A stretch of DNA of 64,000 bases, from positions 247,501-311,500 of the forward strand of contig JAJTWR010000239.1 of assembly GCA_021613335.1 (NCBI GenBank), written 5' to 3'. This document shows, in pieces, positions 51,166 through 64,000 of the stretch (position 1 is the first letter of the stretch; each line of letters opens with the position of its first letter). The position numbers and the translations under genes were made by a program. Below the pieces are notes generated by a model. The model was given only the letters and a program-made list of their open reading frames with translations, was not told where the DNA came from and made no database searches. Source of the stretch: Whitmania pigra (lineage: Eukaryota > Annelida > Clitellata > Hirudinida > Haemopidae).

Positions 51166-54126
51166 GATTACAATAATGATTTCCTGACAGCTTTTAAAAT
51201 GGTTTTTTGGCTTTTTATAGAATCGAAACAATAGTTGTTGTCAAGCCTGCTAAGGTCATCCCAGGCTTTTCAGGATGTTGTGGGAATAGGGATTCCATGA
51301 CAATATTGGTTATTTTATTGCTATTTTTAGAAATCTTTACTTCCCCGTTATTGTAGTCCTTTGAATGTTTCGATATTCTGTCTTTGAGGTTTTCTTTTAT
51401 TGATGATAATATTATTACCTTTATTTACTAATTATGTGTTTCTCTTAATATTATTTTAATCAACTATTTATTTACATGGTTTCATTTGCTTAGGATCAAA
51501 AGCGATTAATAATGAATGTTTGTAACAATTCTTTTGAAAGCAGTGATTTAAGTTTATGTTTTAACAAAAAAAGTGAATTGGTCTTTTTCAACAATCTTAA
51601 GCTGGATAGTTAAGGATTGAAGGCTTGTTAACTTGTATACCTAGCTACCTGAGCGTGGTTCGTTGCGCAATGACGCGTGAACTCTTGACATGATTTTGGG
51701 ACTTAAATTATTTGTATGTGTTTGTAAATTATTAAACTATTACATCTTTTACTCTTTTTTGGAAACTTGTCTTACAACGATTAAAATATTTGTAAGCTTA
51801 TGAGAGATTATTTTTTACACGATTAGATACAATTATAGAATTGAGAATTATATTATAATAATCTTTACGCAAGATGTTGATTCAAAACTATGTGAACGTA
51901 TAAAGGATGTTATCTTGGAATTTAACGTGTGAGAAATGTATTGTTATCAACAATTGAAAGCGAATATTTAACCTCAACAATCCTGAGAGAAGAACTTAAC
52001 CGACAAAGACAAGCCGCCATTCCTCTAAAAGTAATTCTCTCACAGCACAAACATGTATTTTAAGTCAATATCAAATCTTCATTTGGACTTTAAACATTTG
52101 TTCTGTAAAAAGTCATAAAGGATAAAAAGGCTTAATTTAATTAAATTAATTTACTGGCTAAAGAAAACTAATATCTTTATAGAATTCCATTTCAATATTT
52201 TGTTTTCTTTCTCTAGTCCTTGGCAAAACTGGTTGCCCAAGAATTAACTCCATCACATGATCGTCCTTTCTGCTCCATAAAAATAAACAATTGTTTGCCT
52301 GATTACATCCTCGACCGTCCGCTTTCTATTGGTGAAGTAAATTAATTATCATATGCATAAATATCTGTTGTTAACCTCAAATAATTACATCTTAATTATT
52401 AATGATGTAATATTAACTAAATTACAATCGTGATAGGTAAACATAATGTTTTTGCCTGTTTGCATTATTGCACCAAAACAAAACGTCTTGCCCTTACGGG
52501 TCGCTATCCTGCATACGCCGTGGGTGCTATAGAAATTGTAGATCCGCTAAAAGTGTCTTTAAATCATGTTCGGATACATAAAACACTCAAAAAAATCGGA
52601 TAAAAACATAAGTAAATAAAAAAACGATATTACAGATGATGCTATAATACTCTAACATATTTTTTCGTAGTATGCACATTGCGATATGAAATAGAAATAA
52701 ATTTCAACTTTCTTAATCCTCTCCAATAGATAAGTAATATGTTAAGGGAGGTCAATTTGTTATCCCTGCATGGTTCCTCATTTTTTAAGTGACTTTCGAT
52801 AAAATTTTAAACTTCATCAAGCCTCTTGTGACGGGGTTCGTATTAAGCCGCTAACCTGTCATTCCGAAGATCAATTTTAACCTCCTTGTGTAACTTTCCT
52901 CTCACAGTTAATCCAGCACTCAGCATTATTTAGAAAATTAAAAAATAGATTAAATATCACTTACTTTGGGGAAAAAAAAGCTAATGGACTTTTTTTTTTA
53001 TCAATCGATGGTTTTTAAACATGTTTTTTCCTGCAATTTCTAAGCAGGAAATTTTTAATTTTTCTGATTTTGATTTTTAAAAATGTTTTCGTCAACATCT
53101 TCATTTGTTTCTCGAAGATTTTAATTTTCTTTCAAAGGCTTTTTTTTTATACCTGCACCTGATGTTTGATGTGTTTTTTATTACCATTATTATGATGATG
53201 TTGTCGTCAATTTTGTGTCAATTTAATTGTTAATAATTATTATTTGTTTCGTTGCAAACATTTCTCCAAACATTTCCTGACCTCAATCCATCATGCAGAT
53301 AAATGAATTTATGTCCTTTTGCATAGTTTGCTTGAAAGCATTTGTGTGCTTTATGTTGCTTCATAAATCAAGATTTCAAATAATTTTTCAATAAATACGA
53401 ATTAGTTGTTTTATAAATTAAACAAAATTACGTGCCGAAAACAATTCATTAGAAGCTCGAAAGACATTTTATTCAATTTAAGCCTGTAGATAAAAAGTTT
53501 GCAAAATCACAACTACGAAGGGTGAAACGAGAATTAAGATGAATTTCTTTTTTTTTTAAATTCCCGAAGTTTGGAGTAATTAAAAAATAATTTCGAAATT
53601 TCTGCTAATTATTGGATATTTATATAAATCTGCTTCAAAAGTATTGACAGTCTTTGAAGAAAAAGAAGTAAGATTTATGATTATTTATATAATATAAATT
53701 ATTTATATAATGCCGATTATTTACATAATATTTGTTTGTTTTTAAATTAAATAATTTTGCTTATTTAATTACTATTATTATTGCAAAAGGTTTTTATAAG
53801 TTGTTGTCAAATCTTGGCATCATGAAAGAAAGTTTTGAAATTTATCAGTTTTTCTCAATTTGTTATGAACTTTAAAAAGTTGAAATAACTTTTTATTGAG
53901 ATGGGTATCTATTACAAGTGAATTTTATAAAAAAAAATGTGAAATTCAAAACTCGACATCGATAATGTAAATAATTTTCAACATAAGTCGTCAAAAATAA
54001 ATAAAAACCTGAACATTGATCAGTAATTAAATCAAAGACTAAGATTTACAAAGATTTAAAGATGTACGAATGTTGGAAGTTCAAGAACTTCTCAGAACTT
54101 CTGCTCCTAGTCAGATTTACTCAGAG
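51166..54126. other. AT-rich spacer between vWA copy 2 and the GPCR gene
   Basis: Begins with the copy 2 promoter region (shared with copy 1 for about 120 bp). The rest is A/T-homopolymer-rich intergenic DNA, and its last part should hold the 3' UTR of the minus-strand GPCR. No ORF or repeat family recognised. Confidence 0.55.
51212..51219 (-). promoter_or_regulatory. TATA box of vWA copy 2
   Basis: TATAAAAA on the minus strand, 47-54 bp upstream of the ATG at 51165, matching the arrangement in copy 1. Confidence 0.6.
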
Positions 54127-56182
54127 TTACCTGCCCAACTTAGAAATTGCCAGAAACAATTGCCTTCTGAACTTGGCTCCAGTGGCGCAATATAGAAAAA
54201 AATTGATGGCATGGTTCGAATACATAAGGAGATCGCATATGGTTTGCCACAACATCAACCTATCCTCTAGGTCATCGTTGACTTCGTTCTCGTACAGCAA
54301 AGTCTTGACTATCATGAAAGCGTTGACTGGCAATGTCGTCAGTAGGAAGGTGAACGACACGACCAGTAACATGATTGTTAGTCTTAGTTCTCCGTCAACC
54401 TTGGACCTCTTCGACGTTTGTCTCGTATTGGAAGCAAGATTTCTAGAACTTCTGTTGTCCATGTCAGGCTGATTGTCCTTGAACTTCAGAGAGAAATGTC
54501 CCAAGGGTTGTTTAGTCTGTTCAATTTCTTGATTATCTGCTTTTGATTTCTGGAATCTGAAACTGTTCAAGCTCATGACAATGGATGTTTTCTTGCCGGT
54601 TTTCTTGAGAATGGAGTAGTGGTTCTTAACGTGTCGCGACTCTTCGATGTGAAGTCCAGCAATGGCTCGGTTTTGTCCTTTTATTCTGAAGGAATTCACA
54701 TTGGAGCCCCTTTCTTCATCTCGAAATGACCTCTTATGGCTCAGGTAAACTGTGCTTGGAGTTCCCAAATTTTTTGAGTTCTCGCTGATGCTGTTTGAAC
54801 ACGCCAGTCTGTTATTTGTCAGCTTGCCTCTTGTCTTCCTCGAATCTGCAACCTGAGACAAATTCTAAAGTAATTCCTTTCATAAATTCAATTAAATACT
54901 AACATTTTTAATAAAATTTTTTGTAAAAAAAAACAAACTCATCAAACAATAATATTAATAAGCCGTTGTTGTTTTTGAATCAGAACCTTCGTGGCTATGA
55001 TGAAATTGAGAACGGATAGAATGATGAATGGGGCCCAGCAGTGAAGCGTGGAATCGATCCATGGCCACACGTACTCGTAGAAGACCTTGTACTCTTCGAA
55101 ATTGTCGCAGATGTACCTAGTCACCTCTTCCAGTTGGTCGTCCTGTGAAAAGTTTGCGTGTTGTGAATCTTCAGAACTGGAAGACACATTGGCAGCTGTC
55201 AAATGCATGCCGGTAGCTCGAAGATTTTGAGGGAAATCTTCCAGAGAATCACTTTCTGTCGTATGCTCATTCAGCGGACCTTCTCCGACGTTTAGGGTTG
55301 GACTGAACGATTGAGCTGATGAGTTCCATTCCGTCTTCTCGATGACGGATGGCACGAGATGATTGGTCCAGAGAAAATGGATGTTGGTGAAGAGAAAGAA
55401 GATGAACAGGAGTGTGACGACGAGGAAGGTCTTCCGTTTTTTCTCCCCGTGACAACTCGCCTGGAGAGGCCTTAAAGAAATCAAACAATAAAATCACTAT
55501 TTCTCGAAGCTTTCTTGTACATTCACACAAATTCCATTTCGCAAAAAGCAGATTAAATACTTTTAGGCATTTTTTGATCTACGCGGTGAAATCCAGAAAT
55601 TACGAAACGGTTTCAAAATAAAAATATTGAAATCATTGGTTAAAATTTATCTCTTAAACGATACGTTAATTAAATTTTTCCAGAAAACGATTCTCATCAA
55701 AAATATCTCCAAAATGCAAATTCAGTGCAATCTGCCCTCGAGAACATGACCAGAAATAAATTAGCCCACACAGACTCAAACACTAGTAATGCGTAGCAAT
55801 ACCTGCACACAGCCATGTAGCGGTCCACTGTCATAGCCACAATGAGCCAACCCGAGTAGTGAGTCGTTGTGAAGCCAACAAGTGACTTGAGCTTGCACGC
55901 CCAGTTGTGTTGAAGACTGATGTCGTAGCCAGTCAGAGCTTCAATCCAGAGTCTGAGCAGATGAGCAAGTAGGACCAAATTATCGGTAAACGAGAGAAGG
56001 GTGAGGTAGGTATAAGTTGGGAGGGAGCGCATGGCAGGTCTTGTGAGGATGGCTATGGATAAGGTGTTGCCCGTTAGGCCCGTCAGAAGCACTATAGGGT
56101 AGATGTATAGGCGGATACCCTGCTCCATCCAAAGCTCCGTCCTGACCTTTGACCCTTTAGGTGTGGTAAGTCCAACATCCAT
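54127..56182 (-). CDS. Rhodopsin-class (class A) peptide-type GPCR, 3 exons, 542 aa
   Basis: Exons 55803-56182, 54948-55470, 54127-54852 join in phase. Seven transmembrane segments are visible: TM1 about 25-47 (GNTLSIAIL), TM2 58-80 (LSFTDNLVLL), TM3 97-118 followed by DRYMAVC (DRY 120-122), TM4 about 142-164, TM5 about 270-292, TM6 459-483 (TLPVNAF), TM7 500-522 (NHAINFFLY in place of NPxxY). Cys near 95 and near 235 probably form the TM3-ECL2 disulfide. ECL2 is about 105 residues with NSS, NVS and NFS sequons; ICL3 is about 160 residues and rich in basic and Ser/Thr residues. The TM7 motif and DRY context resemble protostome neuropeptide receptors, but the ligand cannot be told. The TTG two codons upstream is not needed as a start. 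The exon 2 donor is a weak GTTTGA. Confidence 0.85.
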
Positions 56183-58234
<2,052 letters not shown>

Positions 58235-59504
58235 ATTTCATGTAATTCGTTACTGTAATTAATTACATTTTTCGGTAATTTTTACTTGTACCAGTTACAA
58301 AATTTTTTTTTTACTTTTACTTGTAACAAATTACTATTTTCGGTCATACTTTTAATTCGTTACCTTTGTAGCACAAGACGTTACAAAGTAACATTAAAAT
58401 TCTAGATTGTTATTCTTTGGTTCGTTCGAGAACCTTCTTCTTTCCGATCATCGCTCATTTGTTGCTGTGGTTATCTCCGGTCGTTTTTGTTAAATCGCAA
58501 ATTGTTGATTAGTCATACCGAAACTTTTTTTAATATATAATATTGTATGTATATAATAATAAAAGATTTAATATATCGTAGCATGGATTCATTTGAAGCC
58601 AGTTTGAGTGTCGTTAACGAAGATAAGAGGATGAAGATACAAGGGTGAAGATAGTGCGTGACCGTATTTGAACAAAATGTTCAGATTTCGATCAAAGGAA
58701 ACTCATACAAGTATGCATGCCTACTCTGCCAACAGAAAAAAAACTTTATGTTCAGCATATGAAGGTTCTTCATCTAACTTGAAGAAGCGCTTGGAACGCA
58801 TGCATCCAACAGAAGTTAAGGAATATGGGATATCTGTTGCCAACGGTTGTCAAGCTTCATGAGAAACTGGTAGCCAAAATAGCATCTTCTAATGCAGCAA
58901 TGGTGGACGGGCTGAAAGCATCTCATTCATCTGATGCTGACAGTGTTGAAGACAGTTTCTTCAATTGCTCAAGGTCAAGTGATATTCTGATGCAGTATCT
59001 TCAAGACCGATCAGATGACATGAACATTATTTATCCAATTGAACGCTCTTCTGAACGCTAGTGCAGCTGTTGAACGATTATTCAGCTATGCTGGTATGAA
59101 CAGCCGAAGGACCATAATGAGTGACAAACTATTCGAGGACTTAGTTATGTTAAAAATTAACAAATGTTTATGATTGTAATAAATAATAAAAACACCAAAA
59201 GAATGCATTAGTTTAAATGTTATTACTTAGTGACTGTTAGTACTAGCAGTTAATACCATTAATTGTTTTAACGATAATAGAAACAATTCCTTTTAAATAA
59301 TACGGAATGATGTATGATCACAATAATTGCAGCATCAAAGTTACTTGTAATTTTTACTTAAAAGTAACTTTTGGGTGCTGTAACTTTTAACTTTTACTTG
59401 AGTAACTTTTTGAGACAATACTCTTACTTATACTTAAGTAGCTTTTTGAGCTATTACTTTTACTTGTAACTAATTACCGAAATGAGGTAATTTTTACAAC
59501 ACTG
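58235..59504 (+). mobile_element. Decayed hAT transposon, internally deleted
   Basis: The right end (…TTTTTACAACACTG at 59504) is the complement of a CAGTGTTGTAAAAATTACC terminus typical of hAT elements, with many CTTTTACTTGTAACTAATTAC-like subterminal units; similar units fill 58240-58360 at the left. The left CAGTG end itself is not seen. Inside are a damaged BED zinc finger (58700-58830; SSNLKKRLERMHPTEVKEY, with a frameshift in an A-run) and the C-terminal hAT dimerisation piece (59045-59170; AVERLFSYAGM...RRTIMSD...LVMLKINK) in different frames. Most of the transposase core is missing. Confidence 0.8.
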
Positions 59505-59702
59505 CCCGTCATAATAGCTCGGTGGCAAAATATCCCCGTCAAAACTGCACCATCAAAACATAAAACTCATTTCATTTAATCAAATTTGAAATCAGTTATC
59601 GGTTAATATCTTCAACTCATATAAATATTTTTTTTTAAATTACTTTGACGGGGATGTTTTGACGGGGCTATTTTGTCGCTGAGCTATTTTGACGGGTCAC
59701 CA
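59505..59702. mobile_element. Small foldback element of the GTCAAAATAGCCCC family
   Basis: Left arm CCCGTCATAATAGCTCGG...CCCCGTCAAAACTGC; right arm GACGGGGATGTTTTGACGGGGCTATTTTGTCGC...TTTTGACGGGTCACC. The interior includes a segment matching the 36-kb copy in reverse orientation (TTAACCGATAA...GATT...AAATTT type). The left end abuts the hAT terminus with no gap and lacks the outer GGTGA, which suggests one element inserted into or truncated the other. Confidence 0.75.
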
Positions 59703-59703
59703 T

Positions 59704-61556
59704 TAATTATATTATATTATATTATATTATATTATATTATATTATATTATATTATATTATGTTATATTATATTATATTATGTTATGTTATGTTATGTTAT
59801 TGTATGTTATGTTATGTTATGTTATGTTATGTTATGTTATGTTATGTTATGTTATGTTTGTTATGTTATGTTATGTTATGTTATGTTAGTTATGTTATGT
59901 TATGTTATGTTATGTTATGTTATGTTATGTTATGTTATGTTATGTTATGTTATGTTATGTTATGTTATGTTATGTTATGTTATGTTATGTTATGTTATGT
60001 TATGTTATGTTATGTTATGTTTGTTATGTTATGTTATGTATGTTATGTTATGTTATGTTATGTTATGTTAGTTATGTTATGTTATGTTATGTTATGTTAT
60101 GTTATGTTATGTTATGTTATGTTATGTTATGTTATGTTATGTTATGTTATGTTATGTTATGTTATGTTATGTTATGTTATGTTATGTTATATTAGATTAT
60201 ATTATATTATATTATATTATATTATTATATTATATATATTATATTATATTATATTATATTATATTATATTATATTATATTATATTATATTATATTATATT
60301 ATATTATATTATATTAGATATATTATATTATATTATATTATATTAATATTATATTATTATATTATATATATTATTTATATTATATTATATTATATTATAT
60401 TATATTAATATTATATTATATTATATTAATATTATATTATATTATATTATATTATATTATATTATATTATATTATATTATATTATATTATATTATATTAT
60501 ATTATATTATATTAGATATATTATATTATATTATATTATATTATATTATATTATATTATATTATATTATATTAGATATATTATATTATATTATATTATAT
60601 TATATTATATTATATTATATTATATTATATTATATTGTATTATATTATATTATTATATTATATTATATTATCTTATATTATATTATATTATATTAGATTA
60701 TATTATATTATATATATTATATTATATTATATTATATTATATTATATTATATTATATTATATTATATTATATTATATTCTATTATATTATATTATATTAT
60801 ATTATATATATTATATTCTATTATATTATATATTATATTATATTATATTATTATTATATTCTATTATATTATATTATATTATATTATATTATATATATTA
60901 TATTATATTCTATTATATTATATTATATTATATTCTATTATATTATATTATCTTATATTATATTATATTATATATATTATATTATATTCTATTATATTAT
61001 ATTATATTATATTAGATTATATTATATATTATATTATATTATATTCTATTATATTATATTCTATTATATTATTATTATATTATATTAATATTATATTATA
61101 TTATATTATATTATATTATTTCTATTATATTATATTATATTATCTTATATTATATATATTATATTATTATATTATATTATATTGTATTATATTATATTAT
61201 ATTATATTATATTATATTATTTATATTATATTCTATTATATTATATTATATTATATTATATTATATTATATTATATTATATTATATTATATTATATTATA
61301 TTATATTATATATATTATATTGTATTATATTATATTATATATATTGTATTATATTATATTATATTATATTATATTGTATTGTATTGTATTGTATTGTATT
61401 GTATTGTATTGTATTGTATTGCATTGTATTGTATTGTATTGTATTGTATTGTATTGTATTGTATTGCATTGTATTGTATTGTATTGTATTGTATTGTGTT
61501 TTATTGTATTGTATTGTATTGTATTGTATTACATTACATTCCATTATATTATATTA
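59704..61556. repeat. Pentanucleotide array, about 1.85 kb in homogeneous blocks
   Basis: Blocks of five-base units: TTATA-type (about 59704-59757), TTATG-type (about 59758-60190), TTATA-type with TATTC, TATAT and TAATA slips (about 60191-61374), GTATT-type (about 61375-61530), then a few ATTACATTCC-type units running into the retrotransposon. Long ORFs repeating Leu-Cys-Tyr-Val-Met or Tyr-Ile-Leu arise because the unit lacks in-frame stops; they are not genes. Confidence 0.95.
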
Positions 61557-63692
61557 TAGAATCTCATCGCACGACATCCCCTTCGTCATCTGCGGCGACT
61601 TCAACGCACCTGGCACGATCCACCACCTCCTGGAGGAATCAATCGAGTCTCACGGACTCACACAGCATGTCGCCGCCCCAACCCACACCCATGGCCACAT
61701 ACTCGATCTTCTCATCACGTCATCATCTCACAACCTACTCTCCAATATAAACATAATTGATGTGACGTATTCCGATCATCATCTCATATCGTCCAATATC
61801 TCAGTCCCTAACCCCAGCCCTCGGTCCGTGTCATTCACCGTCGCCGACTCAACAGCATTGACTGGGACACCTTCGAGAGGGACCTCCACTCAGTCTCCGA
61901 AGAGCTCCACTCATGCGACCTCGACGCCGAGGGGTTCGCCACTCTCCTCAACAGAAAGCTAGAGCATATCCTCGACGAACACGCCCCCTTCAAGAAGCTG
62001 ACCGTCCGCATGGGCCAGTACACAAACAACCAGCTCTCCAACGAAGCTATTGAAGCCAAGAAACGTTGCCGACGCTTGGAACGTCTATATCTTCGCAAAC
62101 GTACATCAGCTACAAAACAGGAGTACAAATCCGCAAAGGATGCCGCCAGGCTGGCCATCCTCAACTCCAGGGCATCTTCTATCAAGGAGGAACTCAGCTC
62201 CAACGCCAATCCACGTTCCATGTGGCGTTCGCTCCATAGCCTATTGCACAGCAACCCTCGTCAACACTACTCCGACGCTGAGTGCCAGTCTCTCGTCACC
62301 TCATTCAATGCATTTTTCATCTCAAAAATAGCCAACATTCATCAGTCAATCGCCAATACACTTTCTTCATCATCTATCTCATCCCTTCCAGCCAGGCAGT
62401 TCACCGGCACGCCTCTTTCAACTCTCCCTCCTGTCTCGCCTATAGAAGTCTTGAAAGCCATTCGAGCTCTGCCCAACAAAACCTCCCCGCTAGATCCTTT
62501 CCCAACCTCTCTCCTAAAAAAGTACTCTCCCATTCTAGCTCCAACCCTCTCCAAACTCGCTAACATTTCCTTCAGCTCCGGCGTCTTCCCTTCCATCTTT
62601 AAGCGTGCGCAGGTACTCCCCTTGTTAAAAAAGCCAGGCCTCGACCCTAGCTCCCCGTCTAATTACAGACCAATCTCCAACCTCTCTACTATATCAAAAC
62701 TACTAGAAAGGCTCACCCTTTCTAGAATCAGTCCCCATATTACTAAGTCCTCTATTCCAATCCGCCTACAGACCTGGTTTCTCCACAGAGACCGCTCTTT
62801 CCCATATTTTCAACAATATATCTAACATTTGTGGAAATCGTAACTGCGCCGTTATGGTCGGTTATGAAGTGTAGGTTGTGAAAAGTAGCGGTCCCAGGAC
62901 GGAGCCCTGGGGGACTCCAGCAAGGAGATCAACAGAAGAGGAAGTATGGCAGCCCAGCTTGACGTATTGGGATCTATTGGAGAGGTAAGATTGAAGCCAA
63001 GAAAGTGCGAGACCTGGGACCGCTACTTTTCACAACCTACACTTCACCCCTGTCTGACATCGTCAAAAATTTTGACGTGTCCTTCCACCAATACGCGGAC
63101 GACACGAGTCTCTACTCTGTCCTCTCCAGCGACAACGTCTCTGCTCAATTAGACAATCTGCGAAGGTGCACAGACGCCATTAACGACTGGCACCTCGTAA
63201 ACTTCCTTCAACTCAACCCTCAAAAGTCCGAAATAATGTTCATCGGCACTCCTCTCCAACTGAGAAACCTATCCCCTCCATCTTCAATAACTATCGCTGG
63301 CACCCTTCTCCCTTCTTCTTCTACCCTAAAACTTCTCGGCGTTACTTTTGATTCCCATCTCAGCTTTAAACAGCATGCCTCCTCCATAGCAAAATCTTGC
63401 AATCATCTCATCTGGGCTATACGACACATCCGCCCACTCCTCTCGGTTGACATGACTGCTGCTCTCGCCCGCTGCCTGGTCCTCTCCCGCCTTGACTACT
63501 GCAACTCCCTCCTGTATGGCGCTCCAGCCTCTCTTACCCTCTCCTTTCAACGCATTCAAAACAAGTTAGCCAAACTTGTTCTTCTTAATCCCTATCTCAC
63601 CAGCTCCGAGGCCCTGACACAACTGCATTGGCTACCCATCCATCTTCGCATCATCTACAAAATATCTCTGCTCACTTATCGCACATTAACTA
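61557..63692 (+). mobile_element. CR1/Jockey-type non-LTR retrotransposon with internal inversion
   Basis: The 5'-truncated element starts in the endonuclease domain (VICGDFNAPG, then SDHHLI, 61570-61800). A frameshift near 61.9 kb is followed by the linker and reverse transcriptase start (62010-62825; LPNKTSPLDP, NYRPISNLSTISKLLERL). Motif A is missing. From about 62866 to 63000 the sequence reads as RT in the opposite strand (WLQSYLSNRS, AGVPQGS, LGPLLF), then forward RT resumes at 63011 (LGPLLF, YADDTSLYS, LNPQKSEIMFIG, LDYCNSLLYGAPASL). The 35-bp segment 62866-62900 is the reverse complement of 63011-63045 with one mismatch. The 3' end is cut at about 63692, short of the terminus seen at 46.1 kb. 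Dead copy. Confidence 0.88.
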
Positions 63693-64000
63693 CAGTCAGG
63701 ACAGAAACCATAAGGACACCCCATTATTTCGTAATAACTCAATAAAGAAAAATTTTATTGTAGGGAAATTTTAATATGTTATGTATTTATATATTTGTGA
63801 TTATCTCTTAAATTTTCATCAAAATATGTTCGTGCATTAATTTTAAAATTCCAAAAACGTGATTTCGGGGCGTCCAATAACCATAAAAGACACTTGCAAA
63901 AATCATCGAAAAATGACTAAAAACTTTGTGAAAAAACAGGAAAAAAGTTTATTAATATGAAATAATGTTTCCTTTATTTTCAATAACTTTAAAACATCTC
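63693..64000. other. AT-rich window end, nothing recognised
   Basis: After the retrotransposon breakpoint the sequence is AT-rich with no ORF, repeat or RNA that I can identify. Confidence 0.5.

Noticed and set aside
59673..61559. Several long ORFs (up to about 195 codons) with Leu-Cys-Tyr-Val-Met or Tyr-Ile-Leu repeats
   Set aside because: They are translations of the stop-free pentanucleotide array; no start context, composition or domain suggests a protein.

Overview
This is a window of an AT-rich animal (metazoan) nuclear genome with short GT-AG introns, many microsatellites and several transposon families. The two conserved genes (laminin gamma, PRRC2), the non-LTR retrotransposons and the intron density fit a bilaterian invertebrate. 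A lophotrochozoan such as an annelid is plausible, but nothing in the sequence settles the clade.

Layout. (1) 2.7-18.3 kb, minus strand: a complete laminin gamma (LAMC1/LanB2-type) gene that I could splice into 31 in-phase coding exons giving 1,616 residues, including a 90-nt exon (15258-15347) and many other exons too short to stand out as ORFs. (2) 18.3-21.3 kb: spacer between two head-to-head genes, carrying a pogo/Tigger-like MITE and a hAT-like remnant. (3) 21.7-34.3 kb, plus strand: a PRRC2 (BAT2-like, proline-rich coiled-coil 2) gene, 29 coding exons, about 2,929 residues. (4) 37.6-44.6 kb and 47.7-51.2 kb, minus strand: tandem duplicates of a seven-exon secreted protein gene with a lysozyme/transglycosylase-like N-terminal domain, a von Willebrand factor A domain and a Cys-rich tail. 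The downstream copy (47.7-51.2 kb) is intact. The other has a mutated splice acceptor at exon 4, and its second intron is swollen by a non-LTR retrotransposon and a long foldback element. A remnant of a third unit may lie at about 35.9 kb. (5) 54.1-56.2 kb, minus strand: a three-exon rhodopsin-class GPCR with very long extracellular loop 2 and intracellular loop 3. (6) 57-64 kb: AAT microsatellite, a decayed hAT element abutting a small foldback element, a roughly 1.85-kb pentanucleotide array in sequence-homogeneous blocks, and a CR1/Jockey-type retrotransposon fragment whose reverse-transcriptase region contains an internal inversion.

The laminin gene makes an extracellular basement-membrane subunit, and its nidogen-binding motif is conserved. 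PRRC2 is a cytoplasmic RNA/translation-associated protein. The vWA duplicates are predicted to be secreted and the GPCR is predicted to be a peptide-type receptor. No operon-like organisation is evident. The most unusual signals are the GTCAAAATAGCCCC-module foldback family (three copies, one with an apparent 9-bp target duplication) and the vWA tandem pair, where a nearly identical block holds the single base that breaks one copy's splice site.
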